Shown here in pieces: positions 43,680 through 50,929 of a stretch of 50,929 bases of DNA; positions within the stretch are counted from its first letter, which is position 1; each line of letters opens with the position of its first letter. The stretch comes from Phormidium sp. OSCR (GTDB lineage Bacteria; Cyanobacteriota; Cyanobacteriia; Cyanobacteriales; Geitlerinemataceae). The notes beneath the pieces were generated by a model. That model worked only from the letters and a program-made list of their open reading frames with translations, was not told the origin of the DNA and searched no databases. The translations under genes and the position numbers were made by a program. The stretch lies in NCBI GenBank assembly GCA_001314905.1, contig LJZT01000020.1, forward strand, positions 1-50,929, in the 5' to 3' direction.

Positions 43680-44402
43680 TTAGATGGTCGGTAGAAAACG
43701 AAAGACCAGGGTAAAGACACCAAATCCCACCAATAACGCGCCACTGGCGGGGCTGATCCAACCGGACCAACGACGCAGAGATAAGAGTTTCTCTAAACTA
43801 GCGGCAAAGGTTCCAGCCAGAATCAGGGGGGCTACATAACCTATGGTATAGGCTAACAGGAGACCACTGCCGAGCAGAGGCTTGCCGGTACTCGATACCC
43901 AAGCCAGAAGCGTTGCTAAGACGGGGGTACTACAGGGGGAGGCCACTAAGCCAAAGGTTACGCCCAAAAGATACGATCGCACCCCATGGGGCCAACTCTC
44001 GGAAATCCAACTCATACCATCAATTGAGGGCAGTTGTAGCGGTAAGGCGTTGAGGAGATTGAGGCCCATCAAGATGGCGATCGCCGCGACCAAAATCGGC
44101 AGTCCTGTCCCGATTTGACCATACACTCGTCCCAATAGGGCTGCCCCTAATCCCAAGGCGGCTAGGGTTGTGGCTAAGCCAAGGGAGAACCAGAGGGATT
44201 GACGGGCACCCTGTCCGGGACTTTTGGATTCATAGCCGCCAATGTAGCCTAGGGTAATGGGCAACATCGACAGGGTACAGGGGGTGAGACTCGTCAGAAG
44301 TCCCGCTACGAGAACGACCACGACGGTCAAGAGATTGAGATGGGTCAGTTGGTCGCTGACGAGATGGTCGGCAAACTGTTGTAGGTCATATAAGAGTGTC
44401 AT
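43680..44402 (-). CDS. ccdA: Thiol-disulfide carrier CcdA
   Basis: A 240-residue membrane protein with six predicted helices and the two redox cysteines in TPCTLSMLPITLGYIGG and SPCSTPVLATLLAW. It carries reducing power across the thylakoid or plasma membrane to keep apocytochrome cysteines reduced. It precedes ccs1 on the same strand. Confidence 0.94.
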   Translation of the reverse strand: MTLLYDLQQFADHLVSDQLTHLNLLTVVVVLVAGLLTSLTPCTLSMLPITLGYIGGYESKSPGQGARQSLWFSLGLATTLAALGLGAALLGRVYGQIGTGLPILVAAIAILMGLNLLNALPLQLPSIDGMSWISESWPHGVRSYLLGVTFGLVASPCSTPVLATLLAWVSSTGKPLLGSGLLLAYTIGYVAPLILAGTFAASLEKLLSLRRWSGWISPASGALLVGFGVFTLVFRFLPTI

Positions 44403-44533
44403 GGTGAATTGGTGAAACGGTAATAAGAGCAGTCATATTAGTTAGGACTTTCAATAAAGCCGAATCTTTTTATCTAAAAGCATTTATGGAATTTTACGAG
44501 TCTTAATTAGACTGTCTTTTATTGTCTGTTGTA

Positions 44534-44564
44534 CAAAAACGGGGCAGCCGGTTGGGGATGCCCC
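44534..44564 (-). terminator. Rho-independent terminator of the squalene/phytoene synthase-like gene
   Basis: On the minus strand GGGGCA, a 12-base loop and TGCCCC are followed by GTTTTTG. It lies 29 bp after the stop at 44593. Confidence 0.7.
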
Positions 44565-44592
44565 AGAGGCGGTCAAGAGAAATGTGCTAATG

Positions 44593-45402
44593 CTAATGGT
44601 CAACGACTTGGCCAATGAGTTGCATGACATCATCGCGGCTAAGTTTGGGTTTGCCCAGGGCCAGGGTTTTCAGGGTTCCTTGGGCCAAAACTAAGGGAAT
44701 GCGGCAGAAGTCCAAGGCGGGGCCTTTGGGGAGGGCGTGGGTATAACGTTCGGCAAAGTCCAGGTTATGGCGGGCATAGGCCTGCATTTGGCTGGCTGTC
44801 CAACCCTTGGGAAAGAAGTCTACGCCTCTGGCTTTGTCTTCGCGATGATTGCGCAGAATGTTCACCGTTTGTAGGCCGCGTCCGAAGCCGATGGCTTCGA
44901 TGCGACTGGTTTGGGTGTTGTCATACCAGGCCCAGAGGTCGGATAAGAGTAATCCGACGGCCCCGGCCACACTAAAAGTATAGCTGTCGAGGTCGGTGAC
45001 GGTGTTGATCGTCCAGTTGCGATCGGCCCAGATGGCCATGCGATCGGCCATGGCGGCGGTGGCATCCCAAATCCGAGGGGCGATACTATCGGGGGCGAGT
45101 TTTGCCCAGTCATTGACACGTAAGGTCACTTCTGGCAGTTGGTTGTAACTGTCGCCCCAGTCGGGGGTAAATTGGTCATTGTCGCCGGTTCCGGTTTGCA
45201 ATTGCAGGGATAGCGATCGCAGCAATCGGGCTTTCGTCTCATTATCGAGATGGGGATGATCTTCAATCTCGTCAATGGCCCGCATACAGAGATAAGCAGA
45301 GGTCACCGCTTCCTGAAGGTTTCCAGGAAGTTGGACAATGGGGATATAAAAGGTGCGGCTGGTCTGTTTAAGCACCTCTAACGCATCATGTTGCCAGTTC
45401 AT
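44593..45402 (-). CDS. Squalene/phytoene synthase-family protein
   Basis: A 269-residue trans-isoprenyl diphosphate head-to-head synthase-like protein. The first Asp-rich motif reads MRAIDEIEDH; the second is NILRNHREDKARGVDFFP; SRTFYIPI is the conserved N-terminal site. AGGAG lies 9 bases before the ATG. It is shorter than crtB-type phytoene synthases (about 310), and its second motif RNHREDKARG differs from the usual RDV.ED...GR.Y, so it could be a squalene synthase-type or a divergent enzyme. No carotenoid or hopanoid partner is adjacent. Confidence 0.82.
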   Translation of the reverse strand: MNWQHDALEVLKQTSRTFYIPIVQLPGNLQEAVTSAYLCMRAIDEIEDHPHLDNETKARLLRSLSLQLQTGTGDNDQFTPDWGDSYNQLPEVTLRVNDWAKLAPDSIAPRIWDATAAMADRMAIWADRNWTINTVTDLDSYTFSVAGAVGLLLSDLWAWYDNTQTSRIEAIGFGRGLQTVNILRNHREDKARGVDFFPKGWTASQMQAYARHNLDFAERYTHALPKGPALDFCRIPLVLAQGTLKTLALGKPKLSRDDVMQLIGQVVDH

Positions 45403-45515
45403 CAGTTCAACTCCTCACATCAACTCGACCTCTAGCATATCCTTCTGATTGCGATTAGAGGAATTTATATCAGACGGCGGCAAAAGAGACACAAGAGGCG
45501 AGTCAGGGTCATGAT

Positions 45516-45749
45516 TTAACCATCTAGGGGGGACTCTAGGGAATAGCCGGTGGTTTTCTCAACATAGTCGAGGACTTGCTGATAGGCGACAGGGTCACTT
45601 TGGACCGTTAAGACCAACGGTTGTTCACTCAGATGCCAATAGACCGTTAACCGAGTCCCTTTGTAAAGCGAGAAGCTACTGACTCGGTCGAGATCGATCA
45701 GATGAATGTGTTTTCCCCCTTGTTCGTGAATTTTGATCCAGTACGCCAC
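45516..45749 (-). CDS. Small conserved hypothetical protein
   Basis: A 77-residue protein. GGGAGG followed by 6 bases favours the GTG at 45749 (MAYWIKIHEQGGKHIHLIDL); a TTG at 45755 lies too close to that site. It is all-beta in pattern (SSFSLYKGTRLTVYWHL, PLVLTVQSDPVAYQQVLDYV). No family recognised. It lies 39 bp downstream of pyrG on the same strand, so it may be co-transcribed. Confidence 0.65.
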   Translation of the reverse strand: MAYWIKIHEQGGKHIHLIDLDRVSSFSLYKGTRLTVYWHLSEQPLVLTVQSDPVAYQQVLDYVEKTTGYSLESPLDG

Positions 45750-45794
45750 GCGCAACGCCTCCCGTAACCAGGGTTTCCCCGATCTCCTTTGAGG

Positions 45795-47546
<1,752 letters not shown>

Positions 47547-47649
47547 TCAGGGCCGGGGTGGGCGATCGCCTATTGGTTGCCCCGGACTGGCTCGGTTGGA
47601 CTATCTTTGGACTATCTTAGGAGATGTTGATGGTCGGGGAATTTTGGCT

Positions 47650-48528
47650 ATGGCTTCTGAACAGACTTCTGAACAAACAACGAAACCGACGACGCTTTGG
47701 GATCGCTTTTTGGGGTCGGTGTTAGACCCGCTGTTGGACCGGGAGGCGATGAATCGCCAGTTTGAACGGATTGATTGGCAGATGGAGGGCGATCGCCTGG
47801 CCACGCCGGGACTGGTCTATCCTGAGTATTATCGCTCTCAGAATTTTCATGGGGTTGAAGGCGGGTATCTCACTCCGGGGGCGGCGGTGTCTTATGATCC
47901 GATTACTCGCTATGTGTTGCCGCCCAATGAGGACTGGGTCCGGGAAGGGGTGATTGAGGCGGTGCGATCGCAACCTCGGCGGATTCTCGATTTAGGCTGC
48001 GGAACAGGGTCAACGACGTTAGTGTTAAAACGCACTTTTCCTCAGGCCCAGGTCGTTGGTTTGGATTTATCGCCCTATATGTTGGTGATGGCCCAGCATA
48101 AGGCGACGGCTGAGGGTCTCAAGCTGGACTGGCGACATGGTAAAGCGGAGGAGACGGGGTTTGAGGACAGCAGTTTTGATCTGATTTCTCTGTCGTTGCT
48201 GTTCCACGAAACGCCGCCAGCGGTCAGTCAGGCGATTCTACGGGAATGTTTCCGCCTGTTGCGGGCGGGAGGTGAGGTGATTGTCCTGGATGGGAGTCAG
48301 GAGAGTTTACGGCAAACGCCCTGGTTGATGGAGGTGTTTGAGGAACCTTATATTGCTGAGTATGCCCAGGGAGATGTGGCGGACTGGATGCAAGAGGCGG
48401 GATTCGCTACCGTAGAAACACGGATTCATTGGTGGATTCATCAAGTCACCCGAGGGGTGAAGCCACAACCGGGCCAGGACTGGATTCGGGATGAGTTCCC
48501 CCTAGAGGGAGACATGGTGTTTGCTTAA
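47650..48528 (+). CDS. Class I SAM-dependent methyltransferase
   Basis: A 292-residue soluble protein from the ATG at 47650 (MASEQTSEQTTK). The Rossmann-type SAM site is RRILDLGCGTGSTTLVLK, followed by QVVGLDLSPYMLVMA, and the post-motifs HGKAEETGFEDSSFDLISLS and LRECFRLLRAGGEVIVLDGS of ubiquinone/menaquinone-type or polyketide-type methyltransferases. Substrate unknown. It stands alone, with a GTTCGCCC-type hairpin 30 bp downstream. Confidence 0.87.
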   Translation: MASEQTSEQTTKPTTLWDRFLGSVLDPLLDREAMNRQFERIDWQMEGDRLATPGLVYPEYYRSQNFHGVEGGYLTPGAAVSYDPITRYVLPPNEDWVREGVIEAVRSQPRRILDLGCGTGSTTLVLKRTFPQAQVVGLDLSPYMLVMAQHKATAEGLKLDWRHGKAEETGFEDSSFDLISLSLLFHETPPAVSQAILRECFRLLRAGGEVIVLDGSQESLRQTPWLMEVFEEPYIAEYAQGDVADWMQEAGFATVETRIHWWIHQVTRGVKPQPGQDWIRDEFPLEGDMVFA

Positions 48529-48559
48529 TCTTGGGGGGTCTGTCCACAGATAGCTGTAG

Positions 48560-48578
48560 GGGCGAACACCGTTCGCCC
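48560..48578. terminator. 8-bp hairpin GGGCGAAC-acc-GTTCGCCC
   Basis: It lies in the 73-bp gap after the methyltransferase gene and is followed by tcccccggtttta. It may terminate that transcript; the motif gtaggggcgaacaccgttcg is also of the kind that is dispersed in cyanobacterial genomes. Confidence 0.45.
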
Positions 48579-48601
48579 TCCCCCGGTTTTAACCTATAGC
48601 A

Positions 48602-49327
48602 ATGGTAACTATGGTATTAAAAGCGGTTATTTTTGATTTTAATGGCATCATTATTAATGATGAGGCAATTCATTTGGAGTTGATTGCCCAATTGTTATTG
48701 TCGGAGAATTTACGACCGGATAAAAGTGAGATTCAAGAGGTTTGTTTGGGGCGCAGCGATCGCGCCGGTTTACAGGCGTTATGGGAGCGTCAGGGACGGG
48801 TGTTAACGCCGGAGTCGTTGCAGGGGCTAATGGAGAAGAAATCCCAAGGCTATCGCCAAGCGATTGAGGCTTTGGCTGAGTTGCCAATTTATCCAGATTT
48901 AGTGGATTTTATTTTAAAGTTACGGCTGGAAAATTTGCATTTAGCCCTGGTGAGTGGGGCGTTACGGCAAGAAGTTGAGCCGGTGTTACGACAGATTGAA
49001 TTGTTCTCTCAGTTTCCGGTTTTGGTGACTGGTGATGATGTAACATCGAGTAAACCCGACCCCGAGGGCTATTTGTTGGCGGTACAGCAGTTAAATGCCC
49101 AAAATCCTCAGTTGGAGTTAACGCCCGAGGAGTGTTTGGCGATTGAAGACAGTCCTGCCGGGATTGAGGCGGCGCGACGGGCCGGAATGCAGGTGCTGGG
49201 GGTGGCGAATACTTATCCGGTGCATATGTTGCAGCGGCGAGTGGATTGGGTGGTGGATACGTTGGGGGAGTTGGAGTTGGACCGGGTTCAGGCGGCGTTT
49301 AACCCGACGCCAGCGGTGAGTCTCTGA
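48602..49327 (+). CDS. HAD-superfamily protein, beta-phosphoglucomutase/CbbY type
   Basis: A 241-residue protein; ATG at 48602 or 48611. The HAD motif I reads FDFNGIIIN: the nucleophile Asp is present but the second, acid/base Asp of DxD is Asn. Motif II (LVSGA), motif III Lys (SSKPDPEGYLLA) and motif IV (AIEDSPAGIEAARRAGM) are normal. Loss of the acid/base residue argues against a normal phosphatase or mutase; it may still bind sugar phosphates, or act by another mechanism. It is next to tRNA-Ala with no operon partner. Confidence 0.88.
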   Translation: MVTMVLKAVIFDFNGIIINDEAIHLELIAQLLLSENLRPDKSEIQEVCLGRSDRAGLQALWERQGRVLTPESLQGLMEKKSQGYRQAIEALAELPIYPDLVDFILKLRLENLHLALVSGALRQEVEPVLRQIELFSQFPVLVTGDDVTSSKPDPEGYLLAVQQLNAQNPQLELTPEECLAIEDSPAGIEAARRAGMQVLGVANTYPVHMLQRRVDWVVDTLGELELDRVQAAFNPTPAVSL

Positions 49328-49331
49328 GGTC

Positions 49332-49360
49332 TTGACATTTGACCCATATCGTGCTAATTT
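49332..49360 (+). promoter_or_regulatory. Sigma-70-type promoter of tRNA-Ala
   Basis: TTGACA (49332-49337), a 17-bp spacer, then TAATTT (49355-49360). Transcription would begin about 9 bp before the tRNA. Confidence 0.75.
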
Positions 49361-49375
49361 CTGTAACTACGATTG

Positions 49376-49448
49376 GGGGAATTAGCTCAGCTGGTAGAGC
49401 GCTGCGATCGCACCGCAGAGGTCAGGGGTTCGAATCCCCTATTCTCCA
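49376..49448 (+). tRNA. tRNA-Ala, anticodon CGC
   Basis: The 73-nt sequence folds as a perfect cloverleaf. The acceptor stem GGGGAAT pairs with ATTCTCC and includes G3:U70, the alanine identity pair. The D arm is GCTC-AGCTGGTA-GAGC, the anticodon arm CTGCG-ATCGCAC-CGCAG (anticodon CGC, codon GCG), and the T arm AGGGG-TTCGAAT-CCCCT. CCA is not encoded. The HIP1 octamer GCGATCGC (49404-49411) forms part of the anticodon stem-loop. Confidence 0.97.
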
Positions 49449-49531
49449 TGAAGACGCTTATAGGAGTCCTGGGACTCAAAAACCTCTCTCCTATCTCTCC
49501 TAGGGGAAGATTGCAGTCTGCTTAGGGATGA

Positions 49532-49569
49532 GTCCAAGGTAAGGGTGATTTTTCGCCCTTACCTTGGAC
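49532..49569. terminator. Long near-perfect hairpin between tRNA-Ala and the YidD-family gene
   Basis: GTCCAAGGTAAGGG pairs perfectly with CCCTTACCTTGGAC (14 bp), and the inner TGA/TCG adds three more pairs with a TTTT loop. It has no 3' T-tract. It stands between convergent units and could terminate both. Confidence 0.6.
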
Positions 49570-49592
49570 GACTTAGGGCTTGCAAACTGGGA

Positions 49593-50135
49593 TTAGAAGG
49601 GTTGATTGCGTCGTCGGTGTTCTTCTTCCCATTGTCTTTGCCGGTCTTGATAATAGCGCCGTTGTTGGTCTTCCCGTTGGCGGCGTTGGTTCTCTCGGAA
49701 GAGGAAGTGTCCTAGACTGGCGCAACATTGTCCGTGATTACGGCGGACAAAAAAGGGCAGGGTGAAGCCCACTAAACTATAGTAGATAAACGTCCGGCGG
49801 GGATAGTGGGTTGGTGCTGAGGAGGAGGGATCATCCTCGGAATTGGCGCGAGCGGCTAGGGTTGCGGCGGCGTCGGCACAGGCGGCAAAGCGTTGTTTGG
49901 ACTGGGCGATCGCCGTGAGGAGGTCAGTTTCAGTCAGGGCGTTTTTGACATGGCAGGAACAGGACTCCCCCCCATGGAGAAGGCGATGGGCGCAAGAATA
50001 GCCTTTATGGGGCGAGAGATACTGTTGATAGGCCGAAATCAGTAAAATCAGGACACGACGCAGCAAGGAGTCGATTGAGGTGAAGAGGTCGGCTTGACGG
50101 AGAATTGGAGTTGGGAAATAGGAGAGATTAAACAT
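49593..50135 (-). CDS. yidD: YidD-family membrane insertion factor, extended
   Basis: A 180-residue protein. Residues about 20-85 carry the YidD pattern: LLRRVLILLISAYQQYLSPH, KGYSCAHRLLHGGESCSCHV and KNALTETDLLTAIAQSKQRF with Cys residues of the family. YidD proteins sit at the inner face of the membrane and help YidC. A C-terminal extension of about 90 residues has a hydrophobic segment (FIYYSLVGFTLPFFV) and a Gln/Arg/Glu-rich tail (RRQREDQQRRYYQDRQRQWE) not found in short YidD. The symbol is by family resemblance. Confidence 0.75.
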   Translation of the reverse strand: MFNLSYFPTPILRQADLFTSIDSLLRRVLILLISAYQQYLSPHKGYSCAHRLLHGGESCSCHVKNALTETDLLTAIAQSKQRFAACADAAATLAARANSEDDPSSSAPTHYPRRTFIYYSLVGFTLPFFVRRNHGQCCASLGHFLFRENQRRQREDQQRRYYQDRQRQWEEEHRRRNQPF

Positions 50136-50173
50136 GATTGCAGTACAAGGTTGAGGTGATTGAGAGGATGGGC

Positions 50174-50668
50174 TTAGGTCCCAAATTGCACGCGGACGAC
50201 TCGGGGAACCTCATCGAGGACTTGGGCGATGGGAACTAGACGGCCGACGGTGGTGTAGAACCCACTGCCGACGGGGGTTCGGGTGGAGCGTTCCCGGAAT
50301 TGCTGCCGGTGTTTGAGGAACCAGTCACGGGTTTCGGGCATGGGCAGTTGATAGAGGGTGCGGGGGGTGACGAAGTAGTAGAAAAGCCAGTCCGCTTCTG
50401 TGTAGAGGAAACAGCCGGGGGTTCCTCGTTCGTGGTTGCTGTGAGTTTCAAAGAAGAAGTTACCGGTTTTGTGGTAGCGATCGCCCTTGATTTCCACTTT
50501 CAGACAGGCCCCTTCGAGATGCCAGAGCAAGTCGACATCCATTTTTTGATACTCGGGGTCATCTTCGACGTTCTCCACGCCAAGGGTTTCGGGAATCTGA
50601 TTGAGCCAGGCTTCGATATCCCGGCTGGCGCGTTTGGCGACGGTCATGCCGTCGTTCATGCTGTACAT
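50174..50668 (-). CDS. Putative PD-(D/E)XK nuclease-like protein
   Basis: A 164-residue soluble protein. DVDLLWHLEGACLKVEIKGD has the spacing of the PD-(D/E)XK core (Asp, then Glu-x-Lys), followed by HKTGNFFFETHSN and CFLYTEADWLFYYFV. I do not recognise a named family and infer the fold only from this motif. ATG at 50668 or 50659. It lies alone, 38 bp upstream of the YidD-family gene on the same strand, so they may be co-transcribed. Confidence 0.65.
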   Translation of the reverse strand: MYSMNDGMTVAKRASRDIEAWLNQIPETLGVENVEDDPEYQKMDVDLLWHLEGACLKVEIKGDRYHKTGNFFFETHSNHERGTPGCFLYTEADWLFYYFVTPRTLYQLPMPETRDWFLKHRQQFRERSTRTPVGSGFYTTVGRLVPIAQVLDEVPRVVRVQFGT

Positions 50669-50929
50669 GGTTGGTTTGGCTACTCCGGTTAGGGAACTGG
50701 AGCCATTATACAGATAGCGTTGGAAGGAGAGTCTTCTATGGCAAGAGTTGATCTAAGCAGGACAAAAATCGGGGGAAAAGAAGGCAACAGGCAACAGGCA
50801 ACAGGCATAAACCCCCCCTAACCCCTCCCAGGCTTATCTTGTAGGGGTTTGCTAAATGACGTAGGATTTAGGTAAACCAGTACCTGTAAGGGGCGCTTGA
50901 CTGGGACTAGCAGTGGCCAAAGGTTGAGA
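50669..50929. other. Non-coding right end of the window with repeat debris
   Basis: It holds three AGGCAAC heptamers (50786-50806), a partial copy of the dispersed element (aaccccccctaacccctccc), and unassigned sequence. No gene is visible. Confidence 0.6.

Overview
The window looks like chromosome from a cyanobacterium, most likely a filamentous non-heterocystous one. The octamer GCGATCGC (HIP1) and its core occur throughout on both strands. Photosystem II assembly genes (psb27, a PAM68-type gene), system II cytochrome c maturation genes (ccs1, ccdA) and PATAN-type and GGDEF response regulators are present, and heptanucleotide tandem repeats (TTCCCTG, TTCCCTA and variants) fill many gaps. 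No prophage, plasmid or CRISPR array is visible. The genus is not determined.

Layout. 1-1330: remnant of an IS200/IS605 element, with tnpA and tnpB both missing their 5' parts. 1566-10412: minus-strand block with a WYL-type regulator, then cheB, a hybrid cheA with three Hpt domains, and two paralogous coiled-coil genes. The last four read as an operon in the order coiled-coil, coiled-coil, cheA, cheB. 10661-11865: an XRE regulator coupled to a TauE/SafE-type exporter. 11874-19692: mostly housekeeping genes (pheS, DAHP synthase, rpsO) with a pentapeptide-repeat protein, an HpnB-like glycosyltransferase, a PAM68-type protein, a 46-residue membrane peptide and psb27. 19790-27214: plus-strand accessory region with a GH10-like lipid- or wall-associated hydrolase, two DUF488 proteins flanking a 112-bp inverted-repeat element, a probable dual-OB protein, a divergent YrdC-fold protein, a Uma2 nuclease, a 530-bp leader with pseudoknot-like pairing, and an RTX plus CAP plus proline-rich protein. 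27328-31427: a geranylgeranyl reductase paralogue, frr, pyrH, a redoxin and speB. 31671-38767: a PP2C phosphatase, argH, a diguanylate cyclase response regulator, an OppC/DppC permease and a PATAN response regulator. 38759-47498: cobS, dtd, a CobW GTPase, ccs1-ccdA, a squalene/phytoene synthase-like gene and pyrG. 47650-50668: a methyltransferase, a HAD protein, tRNA-Ala(CGC) with promoter and hairpin, a YidD-family gene and a putative PD-(D/E)XK protein.

The strongest candidates for an undescribed system are (a) the chemosensory operon at 3151-10412, which combines a triple-Hpt CheA-REC and CheB with two paralogous cytoplasmic coiled-coil proteins and no local receptor, CheW, CheR or CheY, and (b) the DUF488 / DUF488 / dual-OB / YrdC-like / Uma2 run at 21495-25027, which is broken up by repeat debris including copies of a neighbouring gene's 3' end. 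Function in both cases is inference from domain content and position.
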